A DNA stretch of 64,000 bases from Streptomyces sp. NK15101 (GTDB lineage: Bacteria; Actinomycetota; Actinomycetes; Streptomycetales; Streptomycetaceae), in NCBI RefSeq assembly GCF_020400725.1, contig NZ_JAINVG010000006.1:1-64000 (forward strand). The letters are read 5' to 3'. The notes below the pieces were generated by a model. That model saw nothing but the letters and a program-made list of their open reading frames with translations. It was not told where the DNA came from and did no database searches. A program made the translations under genes and the position numbers. Shown piece by piece: positions 30,145 through 38,578 of the stretch (position 1 is the stretch's first letter; the number at the start of each line of letters is the position of its first letter).

Positions 30145-31299
30145 CTACAAGCGCAGGCGGGCGCGCAGGCCGGACGCGCGTTCGTCCGTGTCCACCGCCG
30201 CCGCCCCGTCCGTCACCGTCTCGTACACGGCGAGGATGTCCGCCCCCACCGTCGACCAGTCGAAGCGGCGCACGTGCGCCGAACCCCGGGCGCTGAGCCC
30301 GGCGCGCCGGTCCCCGTCCCCGAGGAGCCCGATCGCCGCGTCCGCGAGCGCGTCGGCGTCCTCGTTGGCGAAGAGTTCGCCCGCCGCTCCCTGGTCGAGG
30401 ACCTGCGCGAAGGCGTCCAGGTCGGAGGCGAGGACGGGCGCGCCGGCGGACAGCGCCTCGACGAGGATGATGCCGAAGCTCTCGCCGCCGGTGTTGGGCG
30501 CCACGTACACGTCGACGCTGCGCAGCAGCCGCGCCTTGTCCTCGTCGCTGACCATGCCGAGGAACTCGACCCGCGACCGCATCTCGCGCGGCAGGGAGGC
30601 CACGGCCTCCTCCTCGTCGCCGCGCCCGGCCACGAGCAGCCGGGTGCCGGGGCGTTCCGCGAGGATCTTCGGGAGGGCCTTCATGAGGACCGGCAGGCCC
30701 TTGCGCGGCTCGTCGATCCGCCCGATGAAACCGAGCGTGCCGCCCTGCCACTCCTTCTTCGGTTCGGCGCGGGCGAAGAAGTCGACGTCGACGCCGTTGG
30801 GGATGACGACCGCGTCGCCGCCGAGGTGCTCGACGAGCGTGCGCCGGGCGTACTCGCTGACCGCGATGCGGGCGCTGATCTTCTCCAGCGCGGGCTGGAG
30901 GATCGGATACGCGGCGATCATCGCCCGCGAGCGCGGGTTCGAGGTGTGGAAGGTGGCGACGATCGGCCCCTGCGCCGCCCAGCAGGTGAGCAGCCCGAGC
31001 GACGGCGAGGTCGGCTCGTGGATGTGGACGACGTCGAAGGTGCCGTCGTGCAGCCAGCGGCGGACCCGTGCGGCGGAGAGGAAGCCGAAGCTGAGCCGGG
31101 CCACCGAGCCGTTGTAGGACACGGGCACGGCGCGGCCCGCGGAGACCACGTACGGCGGCAGCGGGGTGTCGTCGTCGGCGGGGGCGAGGACGGAGACCTC
31201 GTGGCCGAGCCGGATGAGGTGCTCGGCGAGGTCGCGGATGTGGAACTGGACGCCGCCGGGCACGTCCCAGGAGTACGGACAGACGATCCCGATCTTCAC
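30145..31299 (-). CDS. pimA: Phosphatidyl-myo-inositol mannosyltransferase PimA
   Basis: A 384-residue GT4 glycosyltransferase that adds the first mannose to phosphatidylinositol from GDP-mannose at the inner face of the membrane. It matches PimA closely: KIGIVCPYSWDVPGGVQ at the N-terminus with the GGV loop, ALGLL-type core, FHTSNPRSRAM, IGRIDEPRKGL, and the acceptor/donor motif GGESFGIILVEALSAG near residue 280. The GTG start overlaps the acyltransferase stop (GTGA). It is the last gene of pgsA-patA-pimA. Confidence 0.93.
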   Translation of the reverse strand: MKIGIVCPYSWDVPGGVQFHIRDLAEHLIRLGHEVSVLAPADDDTPLPPYVVSAGRAVPVSYNGSVARLSFGFLSAARVRRWLHDGTFDVVHIHEPTSPSLGLLTCWAAQGPIVATFHTSNPRSRAMIAAYPILQPALEKISARIAVSEYARRTLVEHLGGDAVVIPNGVDVDFFARAEPKKEWQGGTLGFIGRIDEPRKGLPVLMKALPKILAERPGTRLLVAGRGDEEEAVASLPREMRSRVEFLGMVSDEDKARLLRSVDVYVAPNTGGESFGIILVEALSAGAPVLASDLDAFAQVLDQGAAGELFANEDADALADAAIGLLGDGDRRAGLSARGSAHVRRFDWSTVGADILAVYETVTDGAAAVDTDERASGLRARLRL

Positions 31300-32210
31300 G
31301 CGCCCGGTCCCTCCCGCTCGTCCAGGTCCGAGAGCCACAGTCGTTGCAGCATGTGCCAGTCCTCCGGGTGGTCCGCGATGCCGGCGGCGAACGCGTCGGC
31401 GAGCGCCTGTGTCATGACGGACGTCTTCTCGGCCCGCGTACCTGACTCGGGTACGTCGACGGGCGGGTGGATCCGCCCCTTCATGACCGGCGTGTCGTCG
31501 TACCAGAGCGTCACGGGCAGCAGCAGCGCGCCCGTCTGCTGGGCGAGGATCGCCGGGCCGGCCGGCATCCGGGCCGTGTCCCCGAAGAACGTGACCTCGG
31601 TGCCGGAGGCCGACAGGTCGCGGTCGGCGACCAGGCAGACCAGGCCGCCGGCCCGCAGCCGGCGCGCGAGCGTGCCGAAGGCGGAGCCGCCGGTGTGCGG
31701 CAGGACCTCCATGCCGAGGGACTCGCGGTAGGCGACGAACCGGTCGTACAGCGACTCGGGCTTGAGCCGCTCCGCGACCGTCGTGAACGGCACGCCGAGC
31801 GAGCGGGTCACCCAGACGCCCGCGAGGTCCCAGTTGGCCAGGTGCGGCAGGGCGAGGACGACGCCGCGCCCGGAGGCCAGGCCCTCCTCCAGGTGGTGGC
31901 GGCCCTTGATGTCGATGGACCGCTCGACCCGTTCCCTGGACCAGGTCGGCAGCCGGAAGGACTCCATCCAGTACCGCATGTACGAGCGCATGCCGGCCCG
32001 TGACAGTTCGGCGAGCCGCTGGGGCGTGGCGTCCGGCACCACGCGCGCGAGGTTGGACTCCAGGCGCAGGACGCTCTTGCCGCGCCGCTTCCACGCAAGG
32101 TCGGCGATCCGCCGGCCGAGGCCCGTCGCCACCGGCTCCGGCAGCTTCTTCACGGTCGCCCACCCGGCGCCGTACAGCCCGTCGCTCAGCCGCTCTTTCA
32201 GGGTGCTCAC
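31296..32210 (-). CDS. patA: Phosphatidylinositol mannoside acyltransferase (LpxL/HtrB family)
   Basis: A 304-residue acyltransferase predicted to acylate the PimA product. The family HX4D motif is in LPHLANWDLAG, with VADRDLSASGTEV and FFGDTARMPAGPAILA following. GTG at 32210 is the start and overlaps the pgsA stop (GTGA); the stop overlaps the pimA start. The mycobacterial homologue is Rv2611c, in the same gene order. Confidence 0.91.
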   Translation of the reverse strand: MSTLKERLSDGLYGAGWATVKKLPEPVATGLGRRIADLAWKRRGKSVLRLESNLARVVPDATPQRLAELSRAGMRSYMRYWMESFRLPTWSRERVERSIDIKGRHHLEEGLASGRGVVLALPHLANWDLAGVWVTRSLGVPFTTVAERLKPESLYDRFVAYRESLGMEVLPHTGGSAFGTLARRLRAGGLVCLVADRDLSASGTEVTFFGDTARMPAGPAILAQQTGALLLPVTLWYDDTPVMKGRIHPPVDVPESGTRAEKTSVMTQALADAFAAGIADHPEDWHMLQRLWLSDLDEREGPGA

Positions 32211-32869
32211 GAGGCCGCCCCGCCGCCCCCGGCCGCGGCGGCGTCCGCCTCGGCCGATTCCCGGCGCACGGTCACCACGCGCTGGCCCAGGGTGACGGCG
32301 CTGCCGACGGCCACGATCCACAGGGCGATCGGGAGCAGGACCTCGACGCCGGGCACGCCGAACTCGTGGAGTCCGGCGAGGCCCGCGGCGACCAGCGAGA
32401 TCACCAGGCGTTCGGCGCGCTCGACGAGGCCGTTCACGGCGACGGGCAGGCCGATCGATTCTCCCCGGGCCTTGGTGTACGAGACGACCTGGCCGCTCGC
32501 GAGGCAGAAGATCGCCACGGCGCACAGGATGTCGTCGTCGCCCTTGCCCGCGTACCAGAGCGCGAAGCCGCCGAAGATCGCGCCGTCGGCGACCCGGTCG
32601 AGCGTCGAGTCGAGGAAGGCTCCCCATCGGCTGGAGATCCCCGCCTGCCGGGCCATGTTGCCGTCGACGAGGTCGGAGAAGACGAACAGGGTGATGACGA
32701 TCGTGCCCCAGAAGAATTCTCCGCGGGGGAAGAAGACCAGCGCACCGGCCACCACCCCCGCCGTGCCGATGAGCGTGACCGCGTCGGGGCTGACGCCCCG
32801 CCGGAGCAGAAACGCGGCGAACGGTGTGAGGACACGCGTGAAAAAGGCACGCGCGTACTTGTTCAGCAT
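32207..32869 (-). CDS. pgsA: Phosphatidylinositol phosphate synthase (CDP-alcohol phosphatidyltransferase)
   Basis: A 220-residue membrane enzyme with about six helices that joins CDP-diacylglycerol to inositol phosphate, the actinobacterial route to phosphatidylinositol. The CDP-alcohol motif is complete: D66-x2-D69-G70-x2-A-R74-x8-G83-x3-D87-x3-D91. A hydrophilic C-terminal tail is Ala/Gly-rich. It begins the operon; an EF-G-like gene is divergent, with a 280-base gap between their starts that must hold both promoters. Confidence 0.93.
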   Translation of the reverse strand: MLNKYARAFFTRVLTPFAAFLLRRGVSPDAVTLIGTAGVVAGALVFFPRGEFFWGTIVITLFVFSDLVDGNMARQAGISSRWGAFLDSTLDRVADGAIFGGFALWYAGKGDDDILCAVAIFCLASGQVVSYTKARGESIGLPVAVNGLVERAERLVISLVAAGLAGLHEFGVPGVEVLLPIALWIVAVGSAVTLGQRVVTVRRESAEADAAAAGGGGAAS

Positions 32870-33149
32870 GGCCTTCCCGAGGTTCGGTGGGCCGCGCGGC
32901 CCCTACGACCACCGGCTCGCCCATCGTAGCCACGCCCGTCCCGGCGCACCGGCGGGCACCCGCCCCGTCGCGTCGACGCCCCGCCGACGTCCCTCCGGCG
33001 GGCCCCGGCGTGTACGACGTATGGACGCTTCCCGACGTCGGTGCAAAGCTCGAAGGACCACCGCGGGCACCGCAGGAGCCGTACCGCGACACACCACTCC
33101 CCCGCGCCCGCGTCCCGCCGCATCGTGCGAGCAGTCGGGAGGAAACATC

Positions 33150-35366
33150 ATGGGTGACAAGGCGAAGACGCCCGCCGGAGCCGCCGGCAGGGCTCCTACG
33201 GCCGACCGGCCCTCGGCCGTGCGGAACGTGGTGCTGGTCGGCCACAGCGGATCGGGCAAGACGACCCTCGTCGAGGCCCTGGCACAGACCGCCGGAGCGG
33301 TCAACCGGGCCGGACGGGTCGAGGACGGCGCCACCGTCTCGGACTACGACGAGATCGAGCACCGCCAGCAGCGGTCCGTACAGCTCTCCCTCGTCCCGGT
33401 CGGCTGGGACGGATACAAGATCAATCTCCTCGACACCCCCGGGTACGCCGACTTCGTCGGGGAGCTGAGGGCCGGTCTGCGCGCGGCGGACGCGGCCCTC
33501 TTCGTCGTCTCGGCGGCCCAGGAGGCCGACGCCGTCGCCGCCTCCACCCGCATGATCTGGGAGGAGTGCGCCGCCGTCGGGATGCCCCGCGCCATCGTCG
33601 TCACCCACCTCGACACGGCGCGCACCGATTTCACCGAGCTCACCGCCGTCTGCGCCGAGCTCTTCGGCCGGGACGACCCCGACGCCGTCCTCCCCCTCTA
33701 CCTGCCGGTGCGCGGCGCCGAGGGCGCCGACGGGCACGCGCCCGTCACCGGCCTGGTCGGCCTGCTCTCGGAGCGGATCTTCGACTACTCCTCCGGGGAG
33801 CGCCGGGAGAACCCGCCCGACGAGGCGCAGCGGGAGCTCATCGCGGAGGCCCGCGCCCGGCTCATCGAGGGGATCATCGCCGAGAGCGAGGACGAGACCC
33901 TCATGGACCGCTACCTGGGCGGCGAGGAGATCGACGTGAAGACCCTCGTCGACGACCTGGAGAAGGCCGTCGCCCGGGGCACCTTCCACCCGGTGCTCGC
34001 GGCCGCCCCCGCCGCCGACGGCGGGTCGCAGGGCCTCGGCACCCTGGAGCTCCTGGAGCTGATCACCGGCGGCTTCCCCTCCCCCCTGGAGCACGAGGCG
34101 CCCGTCGTCACCACCCCCGACGGCCGCTCCCGGCCCCCGCTCGCCTGTGACCCCGAGGGGCCGCTGGTCGCCGAGGTCGTCAAGACGGCCGCCGACCCCT
34201 ACGTGGGCCGGATCTCCCTGGTCCGGGTCTTCTCCGGCACCCTGCGTCCCGACGAGACCGTGCACGTCTCCGGGCACGGCCTCGTCGACCCGGCCCACGA
34301 CGGGCACGAGCTCCACGAGGCGGACGAGCGGGTCGGCGGACTCACCTCCCCCTTCGGCAGGCAGCAGCGCCCGCTCGCGGAGTGCATCGCCGGAGACCTG
34401 GCCTGTGTCGCCCGGCTCGGCCACGCCGAGACCGGCGACACCGTCTCCGCCAAGGACGATCCGCTCCTGATGGAGCCGTGGACCATGCCGGAGCCGCTGC
34501 TGCCGATGGCCGTCCAGGCCCACGGCAAGGCCGACGAGGACCGGCTCTCGCAGGGTCTCGCCCGGCTCGTCGCCGAGGACCCGGCCCTGCGGCTCGAACA
34601 GAACCAGGACACCCGGCAGGTGGTGCTGTGGTGCCTGGGCGAGGCCCATCAGGACGTCGCCCTGGAGCGCCTGCGCGGCCGGTACGGCGTGCAGGTCGAC
34701 GCCGTGCCGTACAAGGTGGCGCTGCGCGAGACCTTCGGGAGCGCCGCGTCGGGCCGGGGCCGGCACGTCAAGCAGTCCGGCGGCCACGGCCAGTACGCCA
34801 TCTGCGAGATCGACGTGGAGCCGCTGCCGCCGGGCAGTGGCATCGAGTTCGTCGACAAGGTGGTCGGCGGGGCCGTCCCGCGCCAGTTCGTCCCCTCCGT
34901 CGAGAAGGGGGTGCGGGCGCAGGCGGCGCGCGGGCTCGCCACCGGCCACCCGCTGGTCGACATCCGGGTCACCCTGCGGGACGGCAAGGCCCACTCGGTG
35001 GACTCCTCCGACGCCGCCTTCCAGACCGCCGGGGCGCTCGCGCTGCGCGAGGCGGCCGCCGACGTGCCCGTCCACCTCCTCGAACCGGTCGCCCAGGTCG
35101 ACGTCCTCGTCCCCGACGAGTACGTCGGCCCGGTCATGAGCGACCTGTCGGGGCGGCGCGGCCGGGTGGTCGGCACCGATCAGGCCGGTCCCGGGCGGAC
35201 CGTGGTCAGGGCCGAGGTGCCGGAGATGGAGATCGGGCGGTACGCGATCGACCTGCGCTCGATCTCGCACGGCACCGGCCGGTTCGACCGCACGTACGCC
35301 CGGCACGAGCCGATGCCGCCGCACCTGGCGACGAAGATCCGCGAACAGGCCGAAAAGGGCTCCTAG
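33150..35366 (+). CDS. Elongation factor G-like GTPase (EF-G2/FusA2 type)
   Basis: A 738-residue translational GTPase paralogue. G1 is GHSGSGKT (31-38) where true EF-G has AHIDAGKT, G3 is DTPG (95-98), and G4 is THLD (152-155) in place of the usual NKxD. Domain II, III, IV and V sequences follow (GHGQYAICEIDVEPLPPGSG is the domain IV mark, and the C-terminus keeps the EF-G domain V shape). Ribosome site GGGAGGAAACATC precedes the ATG. The mycobacterial FusA2 and Streptomyces relatives are known but poorly understood: a role in recycling or ribosome rescue under stress is inference. It is not the main EF-G. A terminator follows. Confidence 0.9.
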   Translation: MGDKAKTPAGAAGRAPTADRPSAVRNVVLVGHSGSGKTTLVEALAQTAGAVNRAGRVEDGATVSDYDEIEHRQQRSVQLSLVPVGWDGYKINLLDTPGYADFVGELRAGLRAADAALFVVSAAQEADAVAASTRMIWEECAAVGMPRAIVVTHLDTARTDFTELTAVCAELFGRDDPDAVLPLYLPVRGAEGADGHAPVTGLVGLLSERIFDYSSGERRENPPDEAQRELIAEARARLIEGIIAESEDETLMDRYLGGEEIDVKTLVDDLEKAVARGTFHPVLAAAPAADGGSQGLGTLELLELITGGFPSPLEHEAPVVTTPDGRSRPPLACDPEGPLVAEVVKTAADPYVGRISLVRVFSGTLRPDETVHVSGHGLVDPAHDGHELHEADERVGGLTSPFGRQQRPLAECIAGDLACVARLGHAETGDTVSAKDDPLLMEPWTMPEPLLPMAVQAHGKADEDRLSQGLARLVAEDPALRLEQNQDTRQVVLWCLGEAHQDVALERLRGRYGVQVDAVPYKVALRETFGSAASGRGRHVKQSGGHGQYAICEIDVEPLPPGSGIEFVDKVVGGAVPRQFVPSVEKGVRAQAARGLATGHPLVDIRVTLRDGKAHSVDSSDAAFQTAGALALREAAADVPVHLLEPVAQVDVLVPDEYVGPVMSDLSGRRGRVVGTDQAGPGRTVVRAEVPEMEIGRYAIDLRSISHGTGRFDRTYARHEPMPPHLATKIREQAEKGS

Positions 35367-35386
35367 TTGACGGAGCACCAGGGGTG

Positions 35387-35418
35387 GACGTCCGCCCGGC
35401 GGCTGCCGGGCGGACGTC
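35387..35418 (+). terminator. EF-G-like gene terminator
   Basis: A perfect 14-bp stem (35387-35400 with 35405-35418) and 4-nt loop, 20 bases past the stop. Confidence 0.9.
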
Positions 35419-35542
35419 ATTCGGCCGACGACGTCCACAGGCCGTGACGCATCCGGCCGTACCCGGTTACGCTGTGGTGCCCAGCTCAGAAGGTGTGCGG
35501 GGCGCGGCAGTTGGGAACAGCCCGCACAGGTACTCGCGCGCG

Positions 35543-37198
35543 ATGGGGGCGGCAGTGGCGATCGACGGTTTCGGACCGGGGGCTCAGATCCCCCTCCAGA
35601 GCTCGGGAGGCGGCACGGGCGCGACGAACGCGCTCGCGTCCGCCGCGTACCGGGACAGCCCCCTCAAGACCATCCAGGAAGCCGACAACGAGCTCTACAA
35701 GACCACGGTCAAGGAAGGGAAGTGGGGGCTCTTCAGCCCCGACCTCGGCGAGGCCTTCTCCCGCGCGGTCCAGGTCCGGATGCTCGGCGGCGCCCGCAAG
35801 GCCCTGATCCAGTCCTTCGGGGCCGAGCCGCAGCCGGTGGTCGAGCACTGCCTCGCCGCCACCCACCTGCGCAGGCAGCGCGACATCAAGCTGACCCTGG
35901 TCACCTTCTTCTGCGGCGTCCTCTTCCTGCCCGGACTGCTGCTCTGGCTCGGCGTCATCCAGCTCCGCCGCCTCGTCGCCGGCTCCGAGAGCCAGCGGAA
36001 CAGCGCCGTCGGCACGGCCCTCCTCTGGGCCGCCGGGATCTTCGCGGCGCTCGTCCTGATCAAGCTGCCCTGGGACGGAATCCTGGCGAACTACCTGCGC
36101 GCGATGGTCGTCGCCCCGGTCGTCGGCTGGTACCTCGCGAGCCGGATCTGTCTGAACGCCGCGGTCGACCTGCGCGAGCGCTGGTCCGGTCTGCTCGGCG
36201 GCGGCGGGATCGGCCCGCACGTCCCCAAGTCCGTCCCCCACGACCCGGGCGAGAAGTCGGCGGAGGCACTGCGGGTCAACCTGGAGAAGCTCTCCGCGGA
36301 GCAGCAGTCCAACATCGTCTTCTACGCCGGCACCAAGGGGATCCTCGGTCTGGGCACCCGCTGGGGCAGCTGGACGCTCGCCGAGGAGCTGGTCCCCCAG
36401 CCCGGCCGGGAGCTCCACGCCTTCCGCGCCTGGGACGTCATCCGCCGGATCCACGACGAGCTGACGCTGCTGGAGCGCGGCTCCCTGAAGACCGGCTTCC
36501 CCAAGCCGACCGTCAAGCACTGGATCGTCTCCCCGGTCGGCGAGGGCGCCGACGAGGTCACCCGCCCCGAGAACGACAACATCGTCCACTACCAGGTCAA
36601 GCCGCACGAGATACAGCGCATCTGCAACGACCAGCAGTTCGGCGCGGGCAACCGGCACTACCTGGGCGTCCAGTTCACGCTCTGGGACGGGAATCTCGTC
36701 CTCACCATGATGGTCACCGTCACCTCGCTCCACCACACGCTCCGGATCGAGGTCACCGGCCACGCGCTCGGGCCCGTCCACGGCCTCTTCACCACGAAGC
36801 CGAAGGCGAAGACGAAGGAGGTCGCCAAGACCGTCCGCTTCTGGGAGACGAAGGAGATCCAGCAGCCGCTGCTCACGACCAACGACATCGTGCGGCTCGC
36901 GGTGCGCGCCCCGCTCACCTGGTACCCGCCGGTCCTGGACTTCCTCGGCGGCAAGATGGTCCTGCCCGAGCCGTTCGGTCTGCGGCACGTCTGGGCCGGG
37001 CCGCTCTGGAAGAACCGCTTCATGGCCGACGACGCCATCCGCATGGCCACGCCCGTGCTCCGGGCCGTCCACTCCGCCACGCTCAAGGTGCTCGACGAGC
37101 ACAACGTGGACACGGAGCGCTTCACCGCCCGCTCGCTGATCCTCAGCGGCGGCGTCCAGGACCCGGGCCCGAAGAAGGCCGACGTCTACGACGCCTGA
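35543..37198 (+). CDS. Large membrane protein of unknown function
   Basis: A 551-residue protein not recognised by any family I can name. Residues 1-100 are a soluble, partly low-complexity part; residues 100-220 contain about three hydrophobic helices (FFCGVLFLPGLLLWLGVIQL, then LLWAAGIFAALVLIKL, then MVVAPVVGWYLA). The rest (220-551) is soluble, with many charged and aromatic residues (GLGTRWGSWTLAEEL, KPTVKHWIVSPVGEGADEV). The start at 35543 fits the ribosome site weakly; GTG at 35555 is an alternative. It is on plus after the EF-G-like gene and convergent with the HIT gene. Coding potential is strong (long frame, normal GC3 pattern). Confidence 0.8.
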   Translation: MGAAVAIDGFGPGAQIPLQSSGGGTGATNALASAAYRDSPLKTIQEADNELYKTTVKEGKWGLFSPDLGEAFSRAVQVRMLGGARKALIQSFGAEPQPVVEHCLAATHLRRQRDIKLTLVTFFCGVLFLPGLLLWLGVIQLRRLVAGSESQRNSAVGTALLWAAGIFAALVLIKLPWDGILANYLRAMVVAPVVGWYLASRICLNAAVDLRERWSGLLGGGGIGPHVPKSVPHDPGEKSAEALRVNLEKLSAEQQSNIVFYAGTKGILGLGTRWGSWTLAEELVPQPGRELHAFRAWDVIRRIHDELTLLERGSLKTGFPKPTVKHWIVSPVGEGADEVTRPENDNIVHYQVKPHEIQRICNDQQFGAGNRHYLGVQFTLWDGNLVLTMMVTVTSLHHTLRIEVTGHALGPVHGLFTTKPKAKTKEVAKTVRFWETKEIQQPLLTTNDIVRLAVRAPLTWYPPVLDFLGGKMVLPEPFGLRHVWAGPLWKNRFMADDAIRMATPVLRAVHSATLKVLDEHNVDTERFTARSLILSGGVQDPGPKKADVYDA

Positions 37199-37225
37199 CC
37201 CGGGTCCTCCGCGGCGCCCGGCGGA

Positions 37226-37789
37226 TCAGAGGGTGGCCGGCCAGGCGTCGGCCAGCATCTTCCGGGTGTCGGCGAGCAGCTGGGGCAGCACCTTGGTGTG
37301 TCCGACGACCGGCATGAAGTTCGTGTCCCCGCCCCAGCGCGGCACCACGTGCTGGTGCAGGTGCGCGGCGATGCCGGCGCCGGCGACGGCGCCCTGGTTC
37401 ATGCCGATGTTGAAGCCGTGCGCACCGGAGGCCGCCCGCAGCGCGACCATCGCGCGCTTGGTGAAGGCGGCGAGCTCGACCGTCTCCGCCTCGTCGAGGT
37501 CGGTGTAGTCGGCGACGTGGCGGTACGGGACGACCATCAGGTGTCCGCCGTTGTACGGGTAGAGGTTGAGCACCGCGTACACGCCCTGGCCGCGCGCGAT
37601 CACCAGACCGTCCTCGTCCGACTTCGACGGAATCACGCAGAACGGGCAACCGTCCTCGGCCCCCGGCCCGGTCGGCTTGTTCTCGCCCTGGATGTACGCC
37701 ATCCGGTGAGGCGTCCACAGGCGCTGGAACGCGTCCTGCGTCCCCACTCCGATCTGCTGCTCCGGCTCAGTCGTCATGCTGAGCAGCAT
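37226..37789 (-). CDS. HIT-family nucleotide hydrolase/transferase
   Basis: A 187-residue HIT protein. Motif AHLHQHVVP gives the HxHxH catalytic triad; the N-terminal CPFC pair and VYAVLNLYPYNGGHLMVVPYRH are also typical. The mycobacterial neighbour gene of pgsA1, Rv2613c, encodes an AP4A phosphorylase of this group, so cleavage of diadenosine polyphosphates is likely. ATG at 37789 is the longest start; an ATG at 37777 is equally possible. Divergent from the potassium channel gene (65 bases between starts). Confidence 0.9.
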   Translation of the reverse strand: MLLSMTTEPEQQIGVGTQDAFQRLWTPHRMAYIQGENKPTGPGAEDGCPFCVIPSKSDEDGLVIARGQGVYAVLNLYPYNGGHLMVVPYRHVADYTDLDEAETVELAAFTKRAMVALRAASGAHGFNIGMNQGAVAGAGIAAHLHQHVVPRWGGDTNFMPVVGHTKVLPQLLADTRKMLADAWPATL

Positions 37790-37854
37790 ATTGCGTCGCC
37801 CGTTCGGAACGTGTCGTCGGGGCGGAAGATCCGTGCAGCGGCCATGCTGATCCG

Positions 37855-38511
37855 ATGAGAGACAGGCCGCCCATTCCTCCGGAGCAGGAGCGCTGGGACC
37901 GTCGAATGGAGATCCCGCTGACGGTGACCTCCCTCGTCTTCCTCGGCAGCTACGCGATGCGGATCCTCGGCCGCGACCTGCCTGCCGGCTGGCACGACTT
38001 CTGCCTCGCCCTCCTGTTCTCCTCCTGGGCCGTGTTCGTCGCCGACTACGCGGTGCGCCTCAAGCTCAGCGGTCTCGGCCCGCTGCGCTTCGTGCGCCAC
38101 CACTTCCTGGACACGGTGGTGCTGATCCTGCCGCTGCTGCGGCCGCTGCGGGTGGTGACCGCGTACGACCGGGCCCAGCGCCGGCACCAGGAGCCCCGGC
38201 TCACCCTCTACGCCCGCGTCATGGCGTACGCGGGGCTCTCCGCGACGCTGCTCGGTTTCGCCGGCGCGCTCACCGTCTACGACGTCGAGTACGGCGCCCC
38301 GGGCGCGTCCATCATCACTTTCGGCGACGCGGTGTGGTGGGCCTGCGCGACGCTGGCGACCGTGGGCTACGGGGACGTGGTGCCCGTGACGCCGGTGGGC
38401 CGGCTGGTCGCGGTGGGCATGATGGCCTGCGGCCTGGCCCTGCTCGGCGCGGTGACAGGCTCGTTCTCGTCCTGGCTGATCCAGGTCTTCCGCCGGGAGG
38501 GCGAGGACTGA
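37855..38511 (+). CDS. Potassium channel, Kv-like with a short sensor
   Basis: A 218-residue potassium channel. The selectivity filter TVGYGD (169-174) and pore helix (WWACATLATV) are intact. Before it are four hydrophobic segments (about 20-36, 48-68, 84-100, 122-142) and after it one inner helix (about 186-208). A voltage-sensor arginine ladder is weak (the stretch PLLRPLRVV is the nearest). No cytoplasmic gating domain (RCK, cNMP) is present. It probably acts as a simple membrane K+ channel. Strong bidirectional terminator follows. Confidence 0.88.
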   Translation: MRDRPPIPPEQERWDRRMEIPLTVTSLVFLGSYAMRILGRDLPAGWHDFCLALLFSSWAVFVADYAVRLKLSGLGPLRFVRHHFLDTVVLILPLLRPLRVVTAYDRAQRRHQEPRLTLYARVMAYAGLSATLLGFAGALTVYDVEYGAPGASIITFGDAVWWACATLATVGYGDVVPVTPVGRLVAVGMMACGLALLGAVTGSFSSWLIQVFRREGED

Positions 38512-38527
38512 CAGGACCGACGTACGG

Positions 38528-38559
38528 GGAGGCCCCCGGGGTGATCCCCGGGGGCCTCC
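38528..38559. terminator. Bidirectional terminator between channel gene and thrS
   Basis: A perfect 14-bp stem (38528-38541 with 38546-38559) and 4-nt loop, between the convergent channel and thrS genes. Confidence 0.92.
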
Positions 38560-38578
38560 TGATCGCGAGACGCGTACG

